From an uncultured Anaerolineaceae bacterium (GTDB lineage Bacteria > Chloroflexota > Anaerolineae > Promineifilales > Promineifilaceae), in assembly GCA_937967805.1 (NCBI GenBank), contig CALBTC010000389.1:1-30319 (forward strand): a stretch of DNA of 30,319 nt, written 5' to 3'. Below the pieces are notes generated by a model. It was not told the DNA's origin and searched no databases. It saw only the letters and a list, made by a program, of their open reading frames with translations. The translations under genes were made by a program, and so were the position numbers. The first letter of the stretch is position 1. Each line of letters opens with the position of its first letter. Positions 23,051 to 30,319 of the stretch are shown in pieces.

Positions 23051-25708
23051 ATGCATGCTACAAGCGGCCGTTTGGCCTTGATCTTACTGATACTTTTTTT
23101 GACGTTAACAGCCTGCGCCGACGTGGCGGAGGAGAACAGCACGCCAGGCGCTACGGCCGTTCCCACCAGTGCGCCGGCACTTACCGAAACGGCCGTTTCT
23201 ACCGAATCCACGAGCCAGGCAAGCCTGCTGGCGCCGGAAGGCACCCCCGGCGAACAATACATTGCCCCCTTCCCCGTCGCCATCACCCTGGACGGCGATC
23301 TGAGCGACTGGGCAGGCGTGCCCACGGTTACGATTCCGGATGTTCCCGACGCGGTGCAGGGGGCAACCACCCTCACCTTTGCCGCTGCAGCCGATGACGA
23401 ATTTCTGTACTTGATGGCTGACGTGACCGATGGCAACATCATCAGCGGCGAACACGGCGAAAATTACTGGAACGAAGATTCGGTAGAATTTTACATCAAC
23501 GCCACGGGCGATTTGGGGCTGACTTCCTACCAGGACGGCGTGGCGCAAATCACCATCCCGCCGCTTAACGCCGGGCGGGACCCGGAAGAAGTGGTCTTGG
23601 GCGGCGTGCAGGGTGAAACAGTAGAAGCCGTGGTACAGGTCGTACTGACGGAAAAAGGGTATGCGGTAGAAACGGCCGTGCCCCTTAAAAATCGCGTCTG
23701 GAATATCCAGCGAGAACACGGCAACGTCATCGGCTTTCAGGTTCACCTGAATGGCGCTTCACAGGGCGACCGCAATCTGAAAGCGATCTGGTCCGTCTTT
23801 GACCGGGCAGACAGCTCCTACCAAAACCCCAGCGTTTTTGGCCGGCTTGTCTTTTTTGAAATTGGCCAAAGCGACGTGGTGGCCAACGTCCCCGAGCCAA
23901 CCCCCAGCCCCGCGCGCCCGGCCATTCCCGATGACGCGCCGTATAAAAATCCAGACCTGCCCATCGAAGAACGGGTAGCGGATTTGCTGGCGCGCATGTC
24001 GCTGCCCGAGAAAGTCGCGCAGATGACGCTGGTAGAAAAGAACAGCATCGACAATGAGGACATCACTTCCCTCGGAATTGGCGGCCTGCTCAGCGGCGGC
24101 GGCGGCTACCCCGAACCCAACACGCCGGAAAGCTGGGCGGCGATGGTTGATGGCTTTCAGGCCGCCGCGCTGGACGCTTATCTGGGCATTCCCCTGATTT
24201 ATGGCGTAGACGCGGTGCACGGGCACAGCAACGTGGCCGGAGCCGTCATCTTCCCCCACAATCTCGCCCTGGGCGCAGCCAACAATCCTGAGCTGATGAC
24301 CGAAATTGGCCGGGTAACGGCCGCAGAAATGATCGCCACCGGCATTTACTGGAATTTCGCTCCGGCCGTTTCTGTGCCGCAAGATATCCGCTGGGGGCGC
24401 ACCTATGAGGGCTACAGCGAAAACACGGAGCTGGTTGCCACGCTGGCAGCCGCTTACGTTCGCGGTTTGCAGGGCGACGATCTGGCTGCGCCGGACACGG
24501 TGCTGGCCACGCCCAAGCATTTTGTGGGCGACGGCGGTACGGTCTGGGGCAGTTCCACCACCGGCAGCTACCAGATCGACCAGGGTGTGACCGAGGTTGA
24601 TGAAGAAACGCTGCGCGCCGTGCATTTGCCGCCGTATACGGCCGTCATTGAAGCCGGTGCGCAAAACATCATGATCTCATACTCCAGTTGGGGCGGCATG
24701 AAGATGCATGCCCAGGAGTATCTCATCAACGACGTGCTGCTCGGCGAAATGGGCTTCGACGGCTTTATTGTTTCCGACTGGGCCGGCATTGACCAGATTA
24801 GCAACGACTATTACGAAGCGGTCGTGACCTCAATCAACGCCGGGATTGACATGAACATGGTCCCCTACGATTACCATCGCTTCATCAACACCGTGCTGGA
24901 GGCCGTGGAAAACGGCGACATCAGCGAGGCACGCATCGACGAAGCGGTGCGCAACATCCTCACCGTGAAGTACGAACTTGGTTTGTTTGATCATCCCTTT
25001 TCTGACCCGGCGCTGCTGCCCCAGGTGGGTTCGGCTGAGCACCGGGCGGTGGCCCGGGAAGCGGTGGTTCAGTCCCAGGTGCTGTTGAAGAACGAAGGCG
25101 ATATACTGCCGCTCTCACCCGATATACCGGCGCTTTACGTTGGCGGGCAGGCGGCCGACGACATCGGCATTCAGTCCGGAGGCTGGACCATTGAGTGGCA
25201 GGGTGCCGAAGGCGACATCACCCCAGGCACGACGATTTTAGAGGCGATTGAAGCCACGGTTTCGGCGGATACCAATGTGGTGTACAACGAATTCGGCCGT
25301 TTTGAAGATGTACCGGCGGGTGAACCGGCAGTGTGCCTGGCGGTGGTGGGGGAACGGCCGTACGCCGAAGGCCTGGGCGACAGTGCCGACCTACGTCTGC
25401 CGGTGGGCGATCTGCGCCTGGTGCAGCGCATGGTAGAAACGTGCGACCAGCTGGCCGTCGTTCTCATCTCCGGCCGGCCGCTCATCATCACGGACCTGAT
25501 AGTGGAGTGGGACGCCCTGGTGGCCGCCTGGCTGCCGGGCACAGAGGGCCAGGGCGTGGTGGATGTATTGTTTGGAACACGGCCGTTTACCGGCAGGCTG
25601 GCCTACACCTGGCCGCGCAGCGTGGACCAACTACCATTCGACTTTGCCAACCTGGCTGAAGACGAGCCATTGTTCCCCTTTGGCTTTGGCCTGACAACAG
25701 AGGAATAG
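23051..25708 (+). CDS. Secreted GH3 exo-beta-glucosidase lipoprotein with N-terminal CBM9-like domain
   Basis: 885 residues. A lipoprotein signal ends in T-L-T-A-C (Cys22). A T/S/A-rich tether (23-70) leads to a CBM9/DOMON-type sugar-binding domain (about 75-272: I-T-L-D-G-D-L-S-D-W, D-D-E-F-L-Y-L-M-A-D-V-T-D, S-V-E-F-Y-I-N). GH3 fills about 300-885: I-Y-G-V-D-A-V-H-G-H, A-P-A-V-S-V-P-Q-D-I-R-W-G-R, P-K-H-F-V-G-D-G-G and F-I-V-S-D-W, with nucleophile Asp576. The second domain has V-V-G-E-R-P-Y-A-E-G-L-G-D, where Glu773 is the likely acid/base, as in barley ExoI-type exo-1,3/1,4-glucanases. There is no C-terminal Fn3. The ribosome binding site GGGGAGA is well placed. It would trim glucan ends outside the cell, complementing the GH16 enzymes. 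Confidence 0.94.
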   Translation: MHATSGRLALILLILFLTLTACADVAEENSTPGATAVPTSAPALTETAVSTESTSQASLLAPEGTPGEQYIAPFPVAITLDGDLSDWAGVPTVTIPDVPDAVQGATTLTFAAAADDEFLYLMADVTDGNIISGEHGENYWNEDSVEFYINATGDLGLTSYQDGVAQITIPPLNAGRDPEEVVLGGVQGETVEAVVQVVLTEKGYAVETAVPLKNRVWNIQREHGNVIGFQVHLNGASQGDRNLKAIWSVFDRADSSYQNPSVFGRLVFFEIGQSDVVANVPEPTPSPARPAIPDDAPYKNPDLPIEERVADLLARMSLPEKVAQMTLVEKNSIDNEDITSLGIGGLLSGGGGYPEPNTPESWAAMVDGFQAAALDAYLGIPLIYGVDAVHGHSNVAGAVIFPHNLALGAANNPELMTEIGRVTAAEMIATGIYWNFAPAVSVPQDIRWGRTYEGYSENTELVATLAAAYVRGLQGDDLAAPDTVLATPKHFVGDGGTVWGSSTTGSYQIDQGVTEVDEETLRAVHLPPYTAVIEAGAQNIMISYSSWGGMKMHAQEYLINDVLLGEMGFDGFIVSDWAGIDQISNDYYEAVVTSINAGIDMNMVPYDYHRFINTVLEAVENGDISEARIDEAVRNILTVKYELGLFDHPFSDPALLPQVGSAEHRAVAREAVVQSQVLLKNEGDILPLSPDIPALYVGGQAADDIGIQSGGWTIEWQGAEGDITPGTTILEAIEATVSADTNVVYNEFGRFEDVPAGEPAVCLAVVGERPYAEGLGDSADLRLPVGDLRLVQRMVETCDQLAVVLISGRPLIITDLIVEWDALVAAWLPGTEGQGVVDVLFGTRPFTGRLAYTWPRSVDQLPFDFANLAEDEPLFPFGFGLTTEE

Positions 25709-25735
25709 CAGGAGAGGCATGATGCGTGAAACGTG

Positions 25736-26734
25736 ATGCACCACTTGCTGCAAAACAAATGGCGTATGATTTTAAAATATTGGCGTTGGGCAGTGCTAAG
25801 TTTGCTGGGAACGGCCGTACTCTTCCTATTTTTCATTAGCTGGCGGCTCCCCAACAAAATCTATCACGTAGACACGACTCAAGCCGGTGCCGCAGCGTGT
25901 ACCGGCACGGTGACAATGGCCGTCATCGGCGATTATGGCGATGCCGGCCAGCCGGAGGCCGATGTGGCCAATCTGGTTCACAGTTGGAACGTTGATTACG
26001 TCCTGACCACGGGCGACAACAACTATCCCGATGGCGCAGCCAGCACCATCGACGAAAACGTTGGCCAATATTACCAGCAGTACATCGGTAGCTACAGCGG
26101 CAGCTATGGTCCCGGTGCGGCTGAAAACCGCTTCTTCCCCAGCCCCGGCAACCACGACTGGAATACCGGCACGCTCCAGCCCTACCTTGACTATTTCAGC
26201 CTGCCCGGCAACGAACGGTATTATGAAATTGAGCTTGGTCCGGTGCATCTTTTTGCGTTGGACAGTGCCCTCAATGAACCAGACGGCCGTACCGCCTCAT
26301 CCCTTCAAGCCGATTGGCTGCAAACCCAGATGACCGCCAGCGGCGCACCGTGGAAATTAGTGACGCTGCACCATCCACCCTACTCCTCGTCCAGCGTGCA
26401 TGGTTCGGACAGCGATGTGCAGTGGCCTTTTGCCGATTGGGGGGCGACGGCCGTGTTAGCAGGACACGACCACACCTACGAACGCATTCATCAAGACGGC
26501 ATCCTCTACTTTGTTAACGGGCTGGGCGGTCGCAGCATTTATGCCGTCGGCGATCCTGTGCCTGGCAGCGCGGCACGCTATAATCTCGACTACGGTGCGA
26601 TGCGCCTTGAGACCAGCCCGCTCTGCCTGAACTTCAGCTTCTACAACCGTGCCGGCAGCCTCATCGACAGCATCACCCGCTACAAACCTGATTACTTCGA
26701 GAACCACCTTTATTTACCTTTCACAATGAAGTGA
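25736..26734 (+). CDS. Membrane-anchored metallophosphoesterase (purple acid phosphatase-like)
   Basis: 332 residues from ATG 25736 (GTG 25733 or ATG 25769 are alternatives). A basic N-terminus and one helix at about 16-35 form an uncleaved anchor, leaving the enzyme outside the cytoplasm. The calcineurin-like two-metal motifs are complete: G-D-Y-G, G-D-N-N-Y, G-N-H-D-W, L-H-H-P-P-Y and G-H-D-H-T-Y-E-R. The last, with its following tyrosine and the G-D-Y-G form, resembles purple acid phosphatases and Icc-like 3',5'-phosphodiesterases. Upstream, GGAGAGG precedes a tiny frame ATGATG-CGT-GAA-ACG-TGA whose stop overlaps the ATG, suggesting translational coupling. It is the last gene of the + strand series. 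It might release phosphate, the phosphorylase co-substrate, but that link is inference. Confidence 0.9.
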   Translation: MHHLLQNKWRMILKYWRWAVLSLLGTAVLFLFFISWRLPNKIYHVDTTQAGAAACTGTVTMAVIGDYGDAGQPEADVANLVHSWNVDYVLTTGDNNYPDGAASTIDENVGQYYQQYIGSYSGSYGPGAAENRFFPSPGNHDWNTGTLQPYLDYFSLPGNERYYEIELGPVHLFALDSALNEPDGRTASSLQADWLQTQMTASGAPWKLVTLHHPPYSSSSVHGSDSDVQWPFADWGATAVLAGHDHTYERIHQDGILYFVNGLGGRSIYAVGDPVPGSAARYNLDYGAMRLETSPLCLNFSFYNRAGSLIDSITRYKPDYFENHLYLPFTMK

Positions 26735-26776
26735 GCTACCCTGAAACAGGGTCCCAAACCGGGAGTAAACATCTTA

Positions 26777-27566
26777 ATGGATCGACGACCTAACCTCCAC
26801 GCGCCACTTTCTAGCCGGCTCATCTTACCGTTTGTCCTGCTCTTCCTGGCAAGCTGCTCTCCGGCGGCTGAGACTGTCTCCTTTATGATTTCCGGCGATC
26901 CGGCCGAGCGTCAAGCTTATCTGGACCTGGTTGCTGCTTTTGAAGAAGCCCATCCAGAAATTGAGACAGAAGTGACTCATATTCCGTCTGCCAGCGCTTA
27001 CCGTGACCGACTGGCAACTGAATTTGCCGCCGGAACGCCTCCCGACGTCACACTGATGAACTATCGTCGCTACCCGACTTACCCTAACCCGCTCCCCGGC
27101 GCAGGGCGCCCTGCAATGGTTTGTCGATTTGCGTCAGGTGCATGGTGTGGTTCCCAACCGGCTTGAGGAAGCGGCGCAGGACAGCGAAAGTCGTTTTGTG
27201 GCCGGAACAACCGCCATGTTCTTCGACAGCCGTCGGGGCACGCCGACCTATCGGGAAATTAAAGGTTTTGTTTGGGACGTGGCCCCTCTGCCGCGCAATC
27301 AGGAAGTGGCCGGTGTGCTGCACAGCGACGCTTACTGTCTCTCCAGCAACACGGCCAACAAAGAGGCCGCCTGGACGTTCATCGAATTTGCCAACTCATT
27401 CGCGGGCCAAACGATCATTGCTAGAAGCGGCCGTAAACGTGCGCCGTTTCGCCTTGAGCAGCACTTCGGGATCGGACTGCTGTTTTGGTCCAACCCCATT
27501 TTCGCTAAGTTTCTCTACCTGTTTTTGTGTCATGATATTCCTCTTCACCCTCAGATTCTACACTAA
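26777..27566 (+). pseudogene. Internally deleted, frameshifted sugar-binding lipoprotein (CUT1)
   Basis: The 5' part codes a lipoprotein signal (L-F-L-A-S-C, Cys27) and the first ~95 residues of a family-1 solute-binding protein: L-V-A-A-F-E-E-A-H-P-E-I, Y-R-D-R-L-A-T-E-F-A-A-G-T-P-P-D-V, then N-Y-R-R-Y. This frame ends at 27166. From about 27100 another frame supplies the family's last third: A-L-Q-W-F-V-D-L-R, F-F-D-S-R-R-G-T-P-T-Y-R-E-I, W-D-V-A-P-L-P, L-H-S-D-A-Y-C, then A-W-T-F-I-E-F-A-N-S. Roughly 170-200 middle residues are gone, by comparison with a usual ~430, and the C-terminus after S-G-R degenerates. The junction lies at or beside a 14-bp palindrome (27101-27114). It is a relic of a second sugar transporter, different from the intact one at 6850. 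Confidence 0.85.
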
Positions 27567-27635
27567 TTTCTGAATGTGAAGTGTCCCACTCTATATTGAA
27601 ACAATGAGTATGCCCTCGCCGACTGTAATAATCCC

Positions 27636-28244
27636 CTAATTCGGGTCGACGACAATAACATCATTTCCCTTGCCATCCAGGGGGCCACGTTGTCGGCCGT
27701 CGTTAAGGATGACCCAATCAAGTCGGTAGTCGACGCCGCCCTGGCTCAATTCGGCCCGGTACACACCGGCGTCGGCGTTGGCCAGCTCTGCTGTGAACGG
27801 CCGGGGCTCGCCACCGTCTAAGACCACCGTGCCCGATACGCTATTGTCGGCGATGGTCATGTCGGCGCTGGATTCACCGGCAATCAGCGTCCCTTCCTGT
27901 CCCGTTATCTTCCCGGTGATCCACTGCGACACCATCTGACTGTCGCACAGGTAGACGGCGACCGTCCGTGGTTCTTCTTCGCCGTCCCACTGTTCGCCGA
28001 CAGTAACCCCGATGAACAGCTCATCGTCGATGGCCGCGACAAAGTGATCCATCTCGGCATTCTCGAAGGTTGTAAATCTTTCGACATCTAGCGTAATGTA
28101 AGCAGTTCCCATTTCGGCCGCCGGTTCCTCATCAACCAGGCCGGTACAGGCCGGGAGAAAGACAGCCAATAGAGCCAACAACACAATATCTTGAAGAAAC
28201 CTTGCTTTCGCGCGATTCACACGGGTTAGGATTTGAGTAGTCAT
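27636..28244 (-). CDS. Hypothetical lipoprotein
   Basis: 202 residues. The N-terminus carries several basic residues, then a hydrophobic helix (about 19-31) ending in a lipobox-like L-P-A-C, so an exported lipid-anchored protein is predicted. The remainder is rich in acidic residues and beta-type sequence (A-Y-I-T-L-D-V-E-R-F-T-T-F, V-S-G-T-V-V-L-D-G-G, Y-R-L-D-W-V-I-L-N-D-G). I do not recognise a family. The start ATG at 28244 has a strong ribosome binding site (AAAGGAGAG) upstream, supporting expression. It stands alone between a pseudogene and transposase debris and lacks exact ACGGCCGT octamers, so it may be part of a recently acquired segment. Confidence 0.65.
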   Translation of the reverse strand: MTTQILTRVNRAKARFLQDIVLLALLAVFLPACTGLVDEEPAAEMGTAYITLDVERFTTFENAEMDHFVAAIDDELFIGVTVGEQWDGEEEPRTVAVYLCDSQMVSQWITGKITGQEGTLIAGESSADMTIADNSVSGTVVLDGGEPRPFTAELANADAGVYRAELSQGGVDYRLDWVILNDGRQRGPLDGKGNDVIVVDPN

Positions 28245-28693
28245 CGTTCACTCTCCTTTCCAAACCAGATCGCTGGCGTCTAGCAAAACTTGCGCTGGCC
28301 CCCAGTTACAGAGCACAATCTGATCAAGCGCTAGACGCAACAACGTCCACGTCCGGCAAATAGTTGCGATTTGTCCCAGCAATGTGATATTTCCAAAAAT
28401 CAGCTTGCCTACACTGGTTTTCCACACCATAAAATAGATTATCGTGGTAATTATGGTGCCAAAACAGCTAATCGTAGGCTTTCGTCCTTTTATTCCCAAT
28501 ACGCCCATGTCAGCTTAGAACTCGAACAGGCAGGGAGGAGACACACATATCGGCTGGCAAATGCAAGCCAGTCCCGTCTGGCGAATGAATGGCTGCAAAC
28601 GACCATTATCATCACGCTTCACCCAAAATATAGATCATAAGCCAGAGACACGAATGTGAAAGTGATACAAGAGCAGGGTACAGATAAGTTACA
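28245..28693. other. Region without recognisable genes
   Basis: About 450 bp with lower GC than the sugar locus. Short frames exist on both strands (28248-28508 minus, 28371-28640 plus), but neither shows a domain, a convincing ribosome binding site or a family motif. It is probably degraded accessory DNA attached to the neighbouring insertion-sequence remnant. Confidence 0.4.
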
Positions 28694-29246
28694 TTATTCA
28701 TTCCGGTTGGGGACTTGTTTCATGGTTCGTTTTTTTTTGGGCTTGGCGACGGCGATAACCATGTTTTTTGAGCAATTTCTTGATGATCGGTTGGCTGACC
28801 CATACTTCATACGTTTCGCCCAATAATTGTTGAATTTCTTTGTCATTCAAATCCGTCCAAACCACCCGTTCATCCATGGGGTCGTCGGCCGTATGTTCTT
28901 TTAACACGGTCAAAAAAACTGTTCGTCAATCTTCAACCATTTCTCGCTGTACTTCTTCCGGACTCCCCCCCTTGTCGAATGCGCTTATCCACGTCTTTCG
29001 AGGCAAATCACTGACTTCACACGCCCCTTTCTTGACTGTGCCTCGGCTGCATCCCAACACCTTGGCTATGTACTTTTGTCCACCATGTCCGAGTTTCAAC
29101 GCTTCAATTCCAGCATAGCAGCGTTTGTCTTTTTCCGATAAACTGACATAGAAGTTCTTCATGGCAATCTCTGTATCAGCATCATACGGGCGAAATTCGT
29201 ACGCTTTTTCTGGTTGTAACTGAGGATTTGGTGGTGTTTTCATCAC
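28694..29246 (-). pseudogene. Broken ISAzo13-like transposase remnant
   Basis: Reading the minus strand from 29246, the first ~105 codons resemble the N-terminal part of ISAzo13-family transposases: L-S-E-K-D-K-R-C-Y-A-G-I-E-A, L-G-H-G-G, then the helix-turn-helix V-L-G-C-S-R-G-T-V-K-K-G. An in-frame TGA (28926-28928) interrupts it. The same frame continues with L-K-E-H-T-A-D-D-P-M-D and K-K-L-L-K-K-H-G-Y-R-R-R. At a run of nine T (28730-28738) the family sequence moves to another frame (T-M-K-Q-V-P-N-R-N-E), then stops at 28694. The DDE catalytic part is absent, so the element cannot move itself. Terminal inverted repeats were not found by eye. Confidence 0.75.
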
Positions 29247-29317
29247 GCAATTAGAATATCACTTTGTGTTCATTTTCCATTTGCTCACATTAATTATCTT
29301 TCATTCCTAAGTTGGGT

Positions 29318-29330
29318 GGTGCCAGGCACC
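29318..29330. repeat. GGTGCCAGGCACC palindrome
   Basis: A 13-bp odd palindrome, GGTGCC-A-GGCACC, between the transposase remnant and the phosphatase. This motif recurs in intergenic regions of many environmental bacteria, often near REP-type elements. Only one copy was seen here. Confidence 0.5.
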
Positions 29331-29372
29331 GGAAAACTTCCCTACGATTTCCCTCTGGAACCGAAGTCAGGC

Positions 29373-29402
29373 TTGATCGTTTTCAGACAGGTGGGTTATA
29401 GT
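29373..29402 (+). promoter_or_regulatory. Candidate promoter of the PP2C phosphatase gene
   Basis: TTGATC (29373-29378), an 18-bp spacer and TATAGT (29397-29402, 5/6). The expected transcription start, about 7 nt further on, coincides with the ATG at 29410, which has no ribosome binding site, so the mRNA may be leaderless. Confidence 0.5.
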
Positions 29403-29409
29403 CTGGGTC

Positions 29410-30319
29410 ATGAGTAATCTTGGGCAAATCACTGCCATCCTCCGCACCGATACCGGACGAGTCCGGGGCCACAACGAAGATTTTGTCTCTTACTGGGAAC
29501 CACCAAACCGTGAAGCAGAAAAAGAAAGCGGCTGGCTGTACATTGTCGCCGATGGCGTTGGTGGGGCCGACGCGGGCGAAGTTGCCAGCGAGATGACCAC
29601 GCAGCGCACCATTGATCATTATCTGGAACACGCCGACGAGGACGATTGGGGGCAGCGCCTGCTCAACGCTATGCAGGCGGCCAATTCTGATTTGCGCCAA
29701 TATGTGCTGGAACGCAACGACAACAGCCGCATGGCCACCACCATGGTGGCGGCCGTTTTACAAGAAAATCGGGCTTACATTGCCAACGTGGGCGACAGCC
29801 GGGGTTATTTGTGGCGCAACGGCCGTATCGAGCAAATTACCAAAGACCAGAGCCTAGTGGCCAAGCTGGTGGAGGAAGGGGCCATCACCGAAGAAGAGGC
29901 CAGCTACCATCCCCGGCGCAACGTCATTTTGTACAGCCTGGGGTCTGAACGTTCCCCCAAAATTGATCTATTTGAGCAGAAGCTGCAAAAAGGGGACATC
30001 TTGTTCCTCTGCTCAGACGGGCTGACGCGCCACGTAACGGATGAAGAAATTGCCCTGACGCTAACTGAAGAATCACCAGAACAAGCCACCGACACGCTCA
30101 TCCGTAAAGCCAATGAACGGGGCGGTGAGGACAATATTTCGGTGGCTGTCATTCTGTATGAAGGGGAAACGGCCGTTTCTTCCCAAAAAGAAACCCCGGC
30201 CAGAACCAAACCCCTGATTGTCACCCATGACGCCCCGGCCAATGTGATAGTTTTAGACCGCTCCCTGCTCTGGATGTATACCGTGACGCTTGGTCTGGTC
30301 CAGTCAATTCTAATATTTC
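29410..30319 (+). CDS. PP2C-family (PPM) protein serine/threonine phosphatase, 3' partial
   Basis: 303 codons are visible; the frame is still open at the window edge. A metal-dependent phosphatase domain spans about 5-250 with the family motifs in order: R-G-H-N-E-D-F (first metal Asp), V-A-D-G-V-G-G (second metal Asp), A-T-T-M-V-A, N-V-G-D-S-R-G-Y-L-W-R, C-S-D-G-L-T-R-H-V and G-G-E-D-N-I-S-V-A-V-I (last metal Asp). A polar linker follows, and a hydrophobic stretch begins at about 286 (L-L-W-M-Y-T-V-T-L-G-L-V), probably a transmembrane helix. Such membrane-linked PP2C enzymes usually counteract Hanks-type Ser/Thr kinases, but no kinase gene is in view. The gene contains normal-density ACGGCCGT octamers and marks the return to core-like sequence after the accessory stretch. 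Confidence 0.95.
   Translation, partial: MSNLGQITAILRTDTGRVRGHNEDFVSYWEPPNREAEKESGWLYIVADGVGGADAGEVASEMTTQRTIDHYLEHADEDDWGQRLLNAMQAANSDLRQYVLERNDNSRMATTMVAAVLQENRAYIANVGDSRGYLWRNGRIEQITKDQSLVAKLVEEGAITEEEASYHPRRNVILYSLGSERSPKIDLFEQKLQKGDILFLCSDGLTRHVTDEEIALTLTEESPEQATDTLIRKANERGGEDNISVAVILYEGETAVSSQKETPARTKPLIVTHDAPANVIVLDRSLLWMYTVTLGLVQSILIF

Noticed and set aside
27421..27573. Separate gene at the 3' end of the binding-protein relic
   Set aside because: The two overlapping frames there are continuations of the decayed binding protein after loss of its C-terminus; neither has an independent start signal.
28248..28508. 86-codon minus-strand hydrophobic frame
   Set aside because: No family motif. 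The sequence upstream of its GTG/ATG shows no clear ribosome binding site, and it sits in degraded accessory DNA.
28371..28640. Possible integrase C-terminal fragment (Q-Y-A-H-V-S-L-E then Q-A-G)
   Set aside because: A short resemblance to tyrosine recombinase ends only; no R-H-R-Y context, no upstream homology and no attachment-site repeats were seen.

Overview
The window reads as a chromosomal segment of a Chloroflexota bacterium, most likely of the Anaerolineae/Ardenticatenia/Caldilineae side. The grounds are lipoproteins with T/P/E-rich tethers, PDWL-repeat and DNRLRE proteins, CUT1 sugar transporters with a W-rich insert in the MalG-type permease, and an iterated palindromic octamer ACGGCCGT (about 42 copies by eye). 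This is inferred from gene style; no rRNA, tRNA or marker gene is present.

Layout. 1-0.5 kb: 3' end of a tail-anchored PDWL-repeat protein, a DNRLRE-domain relic and a strong terminator. 0.8-4.3 kb: secreted subtilase with two DNRLRE modules. 4.4-5.0 kb: convergent lipoprotein gene behind a CACAGAT inverted repeat. 5.2-5.5 kb: sugar-permease relic. 5.5-6.5 kb: LacI-family repressor, divergent from the main locus across a 311-bp regulatory region with two palindromic operators. 6.85-26.7 kb: a carbohydrate locus all on the + strand: solute-binding lipoprotein, two permeases, lipoprotein GH16, giant CBM/GH16/beta-helix protein, terminator, GH94-clan phosphorylase, GH3 with PA14, aldo/keto reductase, CBM9-like/GH3 lipoprotein, and a membrane-anchored metallophosphoesterase. 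26.8-29.25 kb: decayed accessory DNA (deleted and frameshifted sugar-binding protein, orphan lipoprotein, broken ISAzo13-like transposase). 29.4 kb to the end: PP2C-type phosphatase running off the window.

How the genes fit together (inference). Two secreted GH16 enzymes cut a beta-1,3-linked glucan such as laminarin, and the secreted GH3 trims the ends. The binding protein and permeases import oligosaccharides using an ATPase encoded elsewhere. In the cytoplasm a clan GH-Q phosphorylase and a signal-less GH3 split them to glucose 1-phosphate and glucose. The LacI repressor likely controls the first unit through operators 95 bp apart. A perfect 15-bp-stem terminator at 15.9 kb separates the transport/extracellular half from the phosphorylase half.

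The most notable points are the ACGGCCGT iteration, a GH16 domain nested inside a CBM11-like domain, a large phosphorylase that cannot be placed in a family by eye, and sugar-transporter relics on both sides of the intact locus. No CRISPR array, tRNA or rRNA was seen.
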